In this document: positions 32,790-42,604 of the stretch, in pieces
Position numbering within the stretch: the first letter of the stretch is position 1
How the letters are laid out: each line of letters opens with the position of its first letter
Origin: Rhineura floridana
Taxonomy: Eukaryota; Chordata; Lepidosauria; Squamata; Rhineuridae
Direction of reading: 5' to 3'
Assembly: GCF_030035675.1 (NCBI RefSeq)
Contig: NC_084499.1
Span: 16,564,239 to 16,628,238 of the forward strand
DNA length: 64,000 nt
Translations under genes and position numbers: made by a program
Notes under the pieces: generated by a model
Seen by the model: the letters and a program-made list of their open reading frames with translations, nothing else
What the model was told of the DNA's origin: nothing
Database searches by the model: none

Positions 32790-33240
32790 TCATGAAGGAA
32801 ACATGGAGCCTCTGTCGTTCAGAGGGAGTCTAACACTGAATGCCAGTTGCTGGGAGAACCACAATGGAAGAGGGCTGTATCCTAAATGCCCTGCTTGTGG
32901 GCTTCCCAGAGTATCTAGTTGGCTGCTGTGGAAACAGGAAGCAGACTTGGTGATCCTCTGGTCTGATCGTATAGTACATTAGACATGTTTGTGGCATGCG
33001 TGTCTATCAGCAGCTGTTAACTAAGAGAGCTATGACCCATGAGCTATTGACCATCAGCAGTGATTAACCATGTTGGGAGGGAGTCTACCTCTGAAGGGCA
33101 GGTGCTACGGAGCAAACAGTGGGAAGAGGGGCTACTTGCCTTCAGGCCCTGCTTGTGGACTTCAGAGAGGCGTTTGATTGGCCACTGTTACGAAGCTAGA
33201 CTTGACAATCTTTTGGTTCGATTCTGCAGACCTCTTTCAT
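32790..33240 (-). repeat. Two copies of family A 5' block
   Basis: About 32790-32980 and 33055-33240 share gggagtctaactctgaa-type, ccctgcttgtgg and gcttcccagagg-type blocks, the complement of family A motifs. A third copy is at 59085-59245. Confidence 0.55.
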
Positions 33241-33244
33241 TTTC

Positions 33245-34205
33245 TTATGGGGGTTATAAGCCCCATTGAAGCTCACTACTATACACCCCTCACAAATGAG
33301 GAAATGGGTGCAGTCTATTTGTCAGCGAGAAGGATCCACAGATGCTACTTCAAAAAACCAGCAAATCCCTCCCAGAGCCCCCTGCTTTCCCTCTTCTTAA
33401 AGCAAAGTGTCTGGGCTTTAAGTGCTCGTGTGTTCCCTGACCCCCCACAGTTTTGTCACAAGCCCAACAGCATAATCAAAACCAAACAACTGCCACAATC
33501 AAAACCAGGGCTGAGTGCATAGTCTGTGCCATACGTCAACCCCAACGTCACACAGGACATGCAATCTGGTACAGAGCGTAGCATTCTTAGAACACCGAGA
33601 ACGCTGGCGTCCTTTAAAAACAACGACAACAACAAGCTTTCTAGCCCTCATTGTTCTGAAGGCAAGCTTGCCCAGCCGTCAGCAGCGCTGCGTGAAATCT
33701 CAGAAAAAGGAGGTGGGAGCATCGCTGTGGACAGAAAAAAAACAGGAGTCATACAGAGATGCAGAATCCGTGACCTCCACATCATTCGCTAATTTGGAAT
33801 GATTTCCTCTGCTTGTTAAAGAGAAGGCAGAAGAGCTCGGAGACCCACCCTTCGCCCCCTTGCCTCTCCTTCTGAGATTTCCAGCAGGCACTGCTAACAC
33901 CTTTGGCAAGCCTTCACTCAAAACAATAAGGGCTAGAAACCTTGTCTGAATGGAAACCAAGGTTTCCAATGTCCAGAAAATTCTGCAGCCTGCACCCAAA
34001 TCTGGACTTGATGCAAACCAGTGGTCTCAGAGCGTGCTGACAAATAAGGGATCCTGCTCTTAGTGGGCCAGGAGTCATCCTTCAGCCAACATCATGCATC
34101 CCAGCTTAATGGAGAAAGGATACCCTAGAATTGCAGAGATGGGCAGAAATTCAAGGTCACCTTGTTCAGCGCTCTGTAGTCTGTCATAACAGGTTGTTTA
34201 ATCCA
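33245..34205. other. NSMF intron 1, no gene or repeat recognised
   Basis: Several short frames on both strands with no recognisable peptide and no repeats identified. Confidence 0.5.
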
Positions 34206-34211
34206 TCCTCT

Positions 34212-34350
34212 ACAGCAGGCTTGGGGAACCCTTGGCGCTCCAGATGTTGCTGCACTACGGTACCCATCGCTCCAGGCCACTCGCCATACTTGGCTGGGTC
34301 GATGGTTGTTGTAGTTCAGCAACATCTGACGGGCCAAAGGCTCCCCACGC
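34212..34350. mobile_element. Foldback hAT-like MITE
   Basis: cttggggaacccttggcgct start, ccagatgttgctgcacta / tagttcagcaacatctg inner pair, gctccccacgcctg end. Confidence 0.75.
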
Positions 34351-34769
34351 CTGGCACTAGGACAAAAAGATCGACCCGCTCCTCTCAGAAGCCTGTTTCA
34401 TGGACTCTCCCTGCTATTTCAAAAAAGGCCTTCATTCCTACTTCTAATCCTTTCCTTTGCTCACCTACTTAGAACATAAGAAGAGCCTGCCTGATCAGGC
34501 CAGTGGCCCATCTAGTCCAGCATCCTGTTACTTAAAAAACAAAACAAAATTAACCACTAATTTCTCTTGCACACTTAAAAAAAAAATAACTCCAGTAAAG
34601 TTCGCTACAGGGCTCTGCCAGGTGATCTGTTTCTTGAGTGTTCATCCTGATTTGCTTGCAGGGCGCTGATGTGTCTTCTGGTTTGGTAGCATGGTGGCAA
34701 ATTCTGATGCAGACGGTCTCTTCATGACAGTCACAGCCACGTCCCTTCCCCCTTTTTACTGCTGGGTTA

Positions 34770-35020
34770 AGATTGAGATCCTTGTTCGTGCCTTCTCCCA
34801 CAACAACAGATGTGCCTAAGAACCAATCAGCATGAAAGGGGAGTGTGTTAGCTACTGAGAAGAGTCTTCTCAGTAGCTAACTCACCTCCTTTCACTCTGA
34901 TTGGCTCCAATCAACAGGAAAGGACAAGGAAGCATGTTAGAAGACTCTTCTCAGTGGCTAACACACTCTTCTTTCACGCCGACTGGCTGCAGCCATAGGG
35001 ACCCTGCTGGGACCCAGATC
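34770..35020 (+). repeat. Inverted-repeat-rich element, copy 1
   Basis: ccttctcccacaacaacaga, caatcagcatgaaaggggag, tactgagaagagtcttctca and a second, complementary end with ggctaacacactc and gactggctgcag. The same order occurs in reverse orientation at 38350-38600. Confidence 0.8.
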
Positions 35021-35231
35021 CCTAAAAAAGTAAGAGGTCTAAGATCCCGCACCTCCAGACCCTGGATGACTACACTGCTGTTCCCGTTAAATCATTTGTT
35101 CCTTCCACACTTTTCAATGCAACTTTCCCCCCATTTTCCAAACCGCAAAAAGTTCTGCGATTCTTTTAAAAAAAAAACCAGGGCATTTGTCGCTGTAGGT
35201 CAACAGAGCACTTTAATCCACTTCAAATGTG

Positions 35232-35482
35232 CAAACCAGAGTCAGTGTGGCACAGTGGTTAGAGTGTTGGCCTATGATCTGGGAAACCTGGGTTCGAATC
35301 CTCCCTCAGCCATGAAGTTCACTGAGTGACCTTGGGCCGGTCGCTGCCTCTCAGCCCTAACCTAACCTACCTCACAGGGTTGTCGCAGGAATGAAATGAG
35401 GAGGAGGGGAACCACGTATGCCACCTTGAACTCCTGGGGGAAAAGATCCAACGTTCATGCAATGAATAAAATAAATTAAATC
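35232..35482 (+). repeat. Sauria-type tRNA SINE
   Basis: gagtcagtgtggcacagtgg start, gggttcgaatcctccctc box B, ctcacagggttgtcg body and aaata tail. 35483-36250 between it and the CpG block has nothing recognised beyond short frames and a G-rich run near 36042-36060. Confidence 0.88.
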
Positions 35483-37082
35483 AGTGAACCAGCAGGCGCT
35501 CGAATCCCTCCTACAAAATTGCTGACAGCCTGGAGATGCCCTTACATTTTAAACACCCTCGGTGGCGCTTGCAGTTCTCTTTGGATTTGTGCCGCCTATA
35601 AAACGACAGCCACAGTGTAGCTCAGGAAGGGCAGCTGGGCGCACAGAAGCCTAAGAGCGTGGAATGGTTGTCCCCCCCCCAAGCCAAGGACCTCTTTTCT
35701 GGGTCAACACGTGGCAATCTCCTCGCAGGTGGATCGCACAGGAGAAGCAAAACCCGCTCAGAGGCGAAGGAGTCAAACAGCTGCCGCTTCCTTGCCGAGA
35801 CGACTGCGCAGGCAGGTTACCCGCAGCCTCCGTGCTGCATTCCCAGAGCTTGGAAGTTCACCGGAGCCGCCATGGGCTCCTTGGGACACGGCCAAACCCA
35901 AAAACCCTGCTGCACGGTCAGGCAGCGTGCCAAGCGCTTCACACTTCACGTCAGCTGCTATTTCAACCCGGCGCAAAGCGAGAGCCAGACTATAAATACA
36001 TAGTTAACACTTCTAGCTGGCTGGTATGGCGGGAGACGAAAAGGGGGTGGGGGTGGGGAGATCAGCAGCAGTGTTAACCTCCCCGCCGCTCCCCCCCAAC
36101 AGCACACACTTTTGGCAGACTGGGGAGACGTGACACCCCAGGGATGGGCTCTGCACTGGGGGAAGCAAAGTCTCCGAGAGCCCCTGGAGTGGGGGAGAAC
36201 TTGACACATGGGAGATGTTTTCGCTTCATCTCTGACCCCACAAATTGGGGGGGCAGGGGAGAGAAGAGTTGGTTGGAGAAGGTAGCTGAGATGTTCCAGA
36301 GCCCCCTCCCCTAATTGTCCAGGCCTGTCCCTCGCAGAGGAATCCTGGCGTCCCCCATGCCATGCGCAGGAGCATTAAAGGAGGACATTGCTCCAGTCCT
36401 GCAGCCTCGAAATCCCTACTGGCCCCCAGCACAGGCTGGCCAGAAGGCGACCTGCTCTGGAAGCCCACAATCGGGCCGGAAGGAGGGCAACAGCTCCTTC
36501 CCCGCAGTCGCCCTCTCCCCCCACCCCGCTTCAGGCGTAAATGAAAGACTGACCACAACCCCGAGCGCGGAACACGGTACCCCGTCGCCCTGCTCCTCCT
36601 GGAACAAAGCTCTCCCTTGCCCGCTCGCTTGCACAATCCCTAACTGGGCGCCCCTCCCGCACCGCCTCCTCCTCCTCCTCCTCCAACCTGCCGTCTAGTA
36701 GTTGCACAGCCACCCCCCCATGCCTCCCTTTAAAGAATTCCCAGCCACGCACCACGCGGAGACTAGTCCATCCCGCTGTGCCTTGGCATACTCGCCTCGC
36801 CTGCTCCTTCGTCTTTGCACGTTAGAAACCCACCCACCCCCCGCCACACACAAAAAAACCCATTTAACCGCCGATCTGTCGCCGGAACAATGGGAAGGGA
36901 GAGGGAGACCAGACGATCCCCCCCGCCTCCTCCTCGTATGCGTCCGCGGCTCTCCTTTTACGCACAACCTTTTTACGCACCAGCCTAGCGCGCTCCTCTT
37001 TCTTTCTTTCTGCTTTGCTCCTTTGCTTTGCACTCCGATCTTGTCCCCCCCCCCAAAAAACCCACCCCAGGCTCCGATTCAC

Positions 37083-37153
37083 CTGACTTTGGCCGCCACC
37101 GACGCCACGGCCTCGTTGCGGAGCGAGCGGCGCTTGGAGACGGCCGTGCCCAT
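37083..37153 (-). CDS. NSMF: NSMF coding exon 1 (N-terminus)
   Basis: It encodes 23 residues starting MGTAVSKRRSLRNEAV and ending in the conserved SVAAKVR stretch, with the last Arg codon split 2+1 by the intron (AG|gtgaat). The N-terminus matches the human form MGAAASRRRALRSEA as I recall it. Gly2 with Ser6-Lys7 fits an N-myristoylation signal, consistent with the known membrane and synaptic anchoring of Jacob. This ATG was chosen because it gives the conserved N-terminus; two upstream ATGs are out of frame or end early. The exon sits in a CpG-rich block. Confidence 0.93.
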
Positions 37154-37168
37154 CGTCTTCCTCGAGGC

Positions 37169-37204
37169 TCATCGCCGCCACCGCCCGGAGCCGCCACCGC
37201 CCAT
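37169..37204 (-). promoter_or_regulatory. Upstream ORF in presumed NSMF 5' UTR
   Basis: An ATG at 37204 opens an 11-codon reading frame (MGGGGSGRWRR) whose TGA stop overlaps a second upstream ATG at 37172. That second ATG lies 19 nt before the NSMF start, in another frame, and reads across it. Both would matter only if transcription starts upstream of 37204, which the sequence does not settle. Such overlapping upstream frames usually lower translation of the main frame (established principle); an effect here is inferred. Confidence 0.4.
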
Positions 37205-37540
37205 GCCGCCCCCCACCTGGGGCCAGGCTGCCCTCGTCGCCGGCGCTGCTGCCGCCTCGGTGGGCCGTGCTCAGTCCTCCTACTCCTCCCAGGCGGACTC
37301 CGCGAGTGGCGCTGGAGGAGGAGCCGGAGGAGGAGCCGCCGTTGCCGGCCGCCCCTCGGCTCGCAGGGCGGCTGCCCATTGACTGTGGCTGCGAGCGCCG
37401 CAGGAGAGAGCCGACGGGGCGGAGCGCAGGAAGGCCGGGCGGTGGCATGCCTATATTTGGGGAGGCTGACGGGGGCACTGGCTCTCGGACCCCCGGCACC
37501 GCTTCTGGTCTTGCGCGCCGAAGTTTGGGGCGCGGGACCG

Positions 37541-37641
37541 GGGGCGCGGAGTGAGGGCCTCTGGGGAAGCACACAGTGCCTTGTCGTCATCGGGGCGCGG
37601 AGTGAGGGCCTCTGCGGGAGTGCAGAGTGCCTTGTCATTTT
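37541..37641. repeat. 51-bp tandem duplication upstream of NSMF exon 1
   Basis: Two adjacent units, 37541-37591 and 37592-37641, share the blocks ggggcgcggagtgagggcct and agtgccttgtc with a few substitutions. The duplication lies about 390-490 bp upstream of the NSMF ATG in the CpG-rich block, so any factor site inside it would be doubled. Confidence 0.8.
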
Positions 37642-37785
37642 TATCCTCGCTTCACAAACTCACCCGCGCCTCGACGGGAGGCAACGAAGAGGATGTGGGG
37701 ACGGGCGGTGCCCGTGCAATCGGAGAGCGCACCGACGTTTGCTCAACGTCGAATCTCCATCCTTGCCGGGGTCGTTGGGCGAGGG

Positions 37786-37957
37786 CCTTAGCTCAGTGGC
37801 AGAACATCTGCCTGGCATGCAGAAGGCCCTAGGTCCTATCCCCGTATCTCCAGGTAGGGCTGGGAGAGACGCCCTGTAGGAAATCCTGGAGAGCCTCTGC
37901 CAGTCAGGGTAGACAATACTGAGCTGGAAGGACCAGTGGCCTGACTCAGTACGTTAG
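37786..37957 (+). repeat. tRNA-derived SINE upstream of NSMF
   Basis: gccttagctcagtggcagaa start, diverged box B, actgagctggaagg and cctgactcagtacg end. It lies about 630 bp upstream of the NSMF start codon and faces away from NSMF. Confidence 0.85.
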
Positions 37958-38079
37958 ACTTCAGGGGACTCTTGACACATGCACCACCCAAGGCAGGGCC
38001 TCCACGACCACATGCCCTTTCTGACCACCTCTCAATCAATCAATCAATCAATCAATCGTTTATTATGGTCAACCAGCCT

Positions 38080-38705
38080 TTCAAGCAAGTGCATGTATTC
38101 CTGAAATGAACCTACGAAAGTGCACTATATGCCATGCCAAAACGTGTATATGTCGAGCTCAATTGCATACAGAATGTGAACAATAGGAGAAATTCACTCT
38201 AAAATGCTGATGGATTTCCAGGGGGATTTAAACATTTTAAAAAATTGCAAATTGCTGCCAAAATCAGGGGTGCAGCAGTCCAGGGTATCAGGGGGTCTTA
38301 GAGCTTTTGCTTTTGAGGGGGGGCAGGAGCCCAGGGGGGTTGCTATGTCTCCTATATCCTGCAAGCCAATCAGCATGAAAGGGGAGTGCGTTAGCCACTG
38401 AGAAGAGTCTTACAACATAGTTTTGTCCTTTCCTGTGGATTGTAGCCAATCAGAGGGAAAGGAGGTGAGTCAGCCACTGAGAAGACTCTTCTCAGTAGCT
38501 AACACTCCTTTCATGCTTATTGGCTCGTAGGGATGTCTGTTGTTGTGGGAGAAGGCATGAACAAGGCTGTGATGAACATGAAGAGACCCTGCACTTGTGA
38601 ACTTGCCACTACACTACTAGCCGAAATTAGGAGAGCTGAACTGAAGATTGGAAAAATGGGAAGCCGGGAGAAGCCAAAATTGACACATTTGCCCATCTCT
38701 ACTCC
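38080..38705 (+). mobile_element. T-rich hAT-like element split by an insertion
   Basis: Left part to about 38268 (gcaaattgctgccaaaatca) and right part from about 38625 (gaactgaagattggaaaaat to gcccatctcta) belong to one copy. The gap holds the inverted-repeat-rich element. Confidence 0.7.
38350..38600 (-). repeat. Inverted-repeat-rich element, copy 2
   Basis: gccaatcagcatgaaagggg, cactgagaagagtctt, agccaatcagagggaaagg, tcttctcagtagctaac and ttgttgtgggagaaggc, reversed relative to 34770-35020. Inserted into a T-rich hAT-like element. Confidence 0.8.
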
Positions 38706-38709
38706 AGGG

Positions 38710-39340
38710 GACTGTGGGAAATTGGAACGGGGTGGTGGTGGCTTGCAGACCCAGCTGCCTGGCATTGGAGGGCAGGGGGGTCAATGCTGGTCTAGAGTTG
38801 CTGTATGGTGCTGAAGACAGGCTTGCAACTAATATCCTAAAGGGGACCTTCCCTTAACCTCCTCCTGGGTTGTGCCTCTTGTTTTTCCACATGCAAAGAG
38901 CGGTTTTGGGTGGATCAAGAGAAGCATAATCGCTTCGCATGAGCCCTCATGTGCTCCTTGAATTAGGACACCCCTAGCACAGCAGTATGACCCCCATGAG
39001 GACTAGGCCTTTCAACGGCAACCGGGGGTCAACGTTAGGCTGCTCCTGCAGAGGTGAAAGCCTCTCGAATTTATTCTTATGCAAAAATAAATTATGCCCC
39101 CGCCTCCATTCAGCTGTGTGCATGCCGCATGTCCTCGCACAGCTGAAATTATCATCGCCTTGTTTTTTTTCCTCCAAGGAGCCTTTTGGGCACCAGCATC
39201 TTGAAGACTTGTGCTCCTCAAGGACCCCTTGCGTGCAAAGCCTCGCAACAGAGTGTCCTCCAGATGCCCCATGTCGTGAGTGTTCCTCCAGATTTGCTCA
39301 GCCAAAGCTACGGAGGCTGGTCTTCCAGGGGAAGTGGGCT
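38710..39340. other. Intergenic, no gene recognised
   Basis: Checked for the missing PNPLA7 terminal exon; no peptide of that type was seen on the minus strand. Confidence 0.45.
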
Positions 39341-39342
39341 GG

Positions 39343-39545
39343 TCGGTTCCGACTTATGGCGACCCTATGAATGGGGTTTTCATGGTAAGTGGCATTCAGA
39401 GGGGGCTTAGCATTGCCTTCCTCTGAGGCTGAGAGGCAGTGACTGGCCCAAGGTCACCCAGGGGAGCTTCATGGCTCTGTGGGGATTCGAATCCTGGTCT
39501 CCCAGGTCATAATCCAACACCAACACTCCTGTAATGCCAAGTCCA
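39343..39545 (-). repeat. Sauria-type SINE with BovB-like tail
   Basis: On the minus strand a tRNA-type head (ggagaccaggattcgaatcc) and body (ggtgaccttgggccagtcac) are joined to gaggaaggcaatgctaagcc, ccatgaaaacccc and gtcgccataagtcgg. The tail is the one used by the 5S-headed copies. Confidence 0.8.
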
Positions 39546-40073
39546 GTAAGTCAGTCCCTTCCTCAACATTGCTTCTGACTCCAAGAACCGTCACCTCCTG
39601 CCCGCTCTCTTCCTAATCTTACTACCATATCAATGTCATAAATAAATAAGCAGGTTGACAAATGGGTTATTCCAGGGAGCAGCACATGATGCCATCAGAA
39701 TTGCCTGAGAAGAGCGCCCGCATGCCCTACGTGTGCAACACATGCAGGCCTCCCTTTCACAAGCTGCATTTTTAGACTTTTAATGTTTTACAGTGGAAAT
39801 ATCTTGGATGTGCATCAAAACTAAATAAAATCTCCTATGGGAGGTGTCCAAGTCAGCTGGAGGAGATGAGACCTGGAGCCTTCCTTCCTCCAAAGACTGA
39901 AATAAAAGCAAATACACCTACCTTTGCTTTCCTACGAGATGATCAATTCAGGATTTTAAAAACAAACACTGGTTTCTGAGCTATTGCACACAGAAACTCC
40001 ATCCCCCCTGCTTTTCCCCAGACCAGAACTTCTTGGAAAATTATTCTGTTTGAAGTTCTAACAGAGGAGACAC

Positions 40074-40106
<33 letters not shown>

Positions 40107-40109
<3 letters not shown>

Positions 40110-40275
40110 GGCCATACTGCCTTGAACATGCCCGATCTCATCTGATCTGGGAAGCTAAGCAGGGTCAGGCCTGGTTAGCACTTGGATGGGAGACCACCTG
40201 GAAATACCGGGTGCCGTAGGCTTAGAGGAAGTCAGTGGTAAACCCCCTCTGAATACCTCTTCATAGGGCCACCAT
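40107..40275 (+). repeat. 5S-rRNA-derived SINE
   Basis: A nearly full 5S-like head (acggccatactgccttgaac, gatctgggaagctaagcagg, ggatgggagaccacctggaa, ccgggtgccgtaggctta) is followed by the SINE body gtcagtggtaaaccccctct. A (tta)n run (40076-40106) precedes it. Intact internal promoter boxes are possible but the tail makes it a SINE. Confidence 0.85.
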
Positions 40276-40654
40276 TATATAAAATGAAGTCCATAATTGG
40301 CTAGGCATCCGAGAACTGTGGCCGGCCGGCCAGCATGCTTCCCTCGTGTAATTTTCTCCTCTGCCGCAAATTAGCAGTAATTCAGGCCCCATTACGGCCC
40401 CATTATGACACCAGCCACTGTCAGAGGGTCCCCAGCAGAGGCTACCTTGCAGGGATATCAGACAGTAAAACAGGACAGTTTCCACATCAGGAACGATGGA
40501 AGGAGCCGGAAGTGTTAGAAACAATTCGACCAAGAGCCGCAAAGGTCATCGAGGGGCCAGAAAGCAGATCAATCATGACTAAAGACACAGAACATTCCAG
40601 AGTCTTTGCTTTAGGTATTGTCTCACAATATTGTGTTCCACTGTGTTGTGTTCT

Positions 40655-41262
40655 TGCTAGAGGGGGGAGAAATTCAGTTCAGTTTAAGGGCAAACCTACC
40701 TAATTCTGAGTTTCCGAAACAATATATGAAACATAACACAGCCATCCTTTGAAAGTCGCACTTCTATGAATTAAAGTGTGCACAGAAATGCATCTATTTG
40801 TGGAAAAAAAGTTCATTATATTATGGGAAATTGCTTTGCATAAATGTGTATATTAAGCAAAGGTGCATACAAAAATGTATCCATTAGGTGAAATCCTCAC
40901 TATCAAATCAATTTTTATTACAGTCAATGGAACATTGAATCATCAGATAAAAACAGATAATATTATTACAACCTCATTTTTAATAAAAATGAGGTTGTAA
41001 TAATATTATCTATTATTATAATATATATATAAATAAGTGAAATAATCTTGTTAAAAAATTACAAAGTACCAAGTCTCAGTTGGTTTGGAAACTATCAAAC
41101 AATCATTAACAGTCTCATACGAATAGCTTCACTAAGATGTTGATGAATTTTCATGATGGCTTTTAAAAAAAAATGTTGCAAAGTTTTGTGGAAAGGTGGA
41201 GAACTGATCTTAAGGTTGGAAGAATGAGAAACAGAAATAAATGGGTTTCCCATGCTTCTTAG
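40655..41262 (+). mobile_element. T-rich hAT-like element split by an insertion
   Basis: Left part to about 40905 and right part from about 41105 belong to one copy; tcacta is repeated on both sides of the insert. The insert contains the 57-bp palindrome. Confidence 0.7.
40955..41011. repeat. Perfect 57-bp palindrome
   Basis: Two 28-bp arms (left arm 40955-40982, right arm 40984-41011) are exact reverse complements around one central base. The arms begin agataatattattac and read inward to ctcattttta. The palindrome is inside sequence inserted into a T-rich hAT-like element and is followed by an AT-rich run. Confidence 0.95.
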
Positions 41263-41264
41263 GG

Positions 41265-42600
41265 CTCATAGGGTCCTAATTTGATCTGTGAGGCCATTTC
41301 TTCCCAAACCACGCCCACCTATCCAACACCTGATATCATATGTCAGGTGTGGGGTAGACAAAGATATATCCGCAAAGGAACAATCAGTGTTGATCAGCAC
41401 TGAGAGCAAGCCCTGCAGAGCTTGGCTGCACTCTGGAGTTCCCAGATGTCTGCACAAAGCAGGGCTTGATATCGGCACCAGTTAGCAAGCCCCACAGAGA
41501 AACACTTCCTTTGCCTGCATAGTTTGATTTGATTGGCAGCCGCCAATTTGCTGATTTCAAACCATGCAGGCAAAGGAATTTTTTTCACCTGATGTCATGG
41601 TGACCACTTGAGGATTGGTGGTCCTTGAGGGTTGGTGGTCCTTGAGGGTTGGGGGGAACTGGTCCTATCTAGATGCAATTTCTCACCCCTGGTATAAGAC
41701 AACTTCTTATGTTATCTGATACACATGGATAGAAACCTCTGCACAGGAATCACAAAGAACAAGAAATGTTTGGAGATATATATGAAAACTCTGAACGCTT
41801 CCAAGCCTTTTGGGCCCTCAGCCAGTGCTCAACTTGGCTGGCTGCCAGTCCCAAGCCCAGCTAGAACCCCATCAACGTAAGAGGGGAGTATACATTTTTC
41901 CTGGCGCATATTTATACCTGCACCAGCCCTGGAATCCAAGATGGCATCACAAAGGGTTCCTAAGCTGTCTTCCCATGCAGGCACCCACCAGATCCCAACC
42001 TGGTTAGCTATGTACCTTCAGAGACCATGCTTGGTACAGACGCAATAGCCTGCCAGCTGCAGCCAAAGTTTCAGATGCACAAATGCATCCCGCCTCCAAC
42101 CCGCGGAACAGGCTGATGTTCTCCATTACCAGCGAGGCGCCCAATCAATCAATCAGGGGCCGAGATGTAGCTGTGCTCAAAACCCGCTCATCAACAAACA
42201 TCCAAATAACATAATTTGGGGGGAAATTATGCCAATCAGGAAAATGGGTGTCTGTTTATTTTGCACATTGTGATTTGTGGGTGGGTTGAGGGGGGGAGAT
42301 CTTGAGGTGGGGAGGAACATCGATGTTGTACAGAGAGAGGTGAGGAGGGCAGCCAGAGGGTTCATGAGTGCTGGTTGCTGATTTCAAAAATACTTCCCTC
42401 AGTGGGCGGGGCCAGGGGGTGGAGCCAATGCAGGCAGAGCCGGTGCAAGTCATGGGTAGAGTCAGTGGAGGATGGCAGCTCATTGGTGGAGCATGATGGA
42501 ATCTGTGGCTTATGGGCACAGCCTCATGGAATCTGAACTCTGTTGACTGGGCAGCTAGGCAATCTAGACAACCCTAGACAAACTTAACAGAACCATACAA
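41265..42600. other. Intergenic, dispersed repeat pieces only
   Basis: 41257-41600 is a repeat ending in a long hairpin. 42380-42540 is a run of gtggagcc..ggcagagcc-type sequence related to the TIR-bearing MITE family. No gene recognised. Confidence 0.5.
41506..41578. repeat. Long hairpin-forming inverted repeat
   Basis: Arms 41506-41527 and 41557-41578 (beginning ttcctttgcctgcat) pair over 22 bp with one mismatch. An inner ATTGGC/GCCAAT pair closes around a 4-nt loop. It forms the right end of a dispersed element that seems to begin near 41257. Confidence 0.8.
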
Positions 42601-42604
42601 TACA

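Larger units (their letters stand above)
844..37153 (-). other. NSMF: NSMF gene, 5' and central part (cut off at left edge)
   Basis: Span of the eleven coding exons of NSMF (Jacob/NELF), which carries synaptic NMDA-receptor and ERK signals to the nucleus and influences GnRH-neuron migration (established knowledge). Exons 1 to 11 measure 71, 62, 549, 76, 6, 69, 53, 90, 122, 84 and 34 nt. All phases agree and all introns are GT/AG, giving 405 codons plus one base. Intron 1 is 20.6 kb and the others are 0.7 to 4.4 kb. Human NSMF isoforms are about 530 residues as I recall, so the missing C-terminal part should lie left of position 1. PNPLA7 lies directly upstream on the same strand, as in human. 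Confidence 0.95.
36300..37750. promoter_or_regulatory. CpG-rich promoter block of NSMF
   Basis: The region is strongly GC-rich and full of CpG compared with the surrounding AT-rich repeat DNA, and it contains NSMF exon 1. No TATA box was seen, which fits a CpG-island promoter. A CArG-like site (CTATATTTGG, one mismatch) lies at 37451-37460. A tRNA-derived SINE begins at about 37786 and marks the upstream limit of the unique sequence. The transcription start was not identified. Confidence 0.75.

Noticed and set aside
36029-36060. G-quadruplex-capable run upstream in intron 1
   Set aside because: One isolated G-rich run with an uneven loop; too common to report as a finding.
37028-37879. 283-codon plus-strand frame across NSMF exon 1
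   Set aside because: Antisense to the NSMF first exon in CpG-rich DNA, low-complexity Arg/Pro/Ala-rich peptide, runs into a SINE.
40107-40225. A functional 5S rRNA gene
   Set aside because: Substitutions in the 5S part and direct continuation into a SINE body; 5S-headed SINE copies occur elsewhere in the window.
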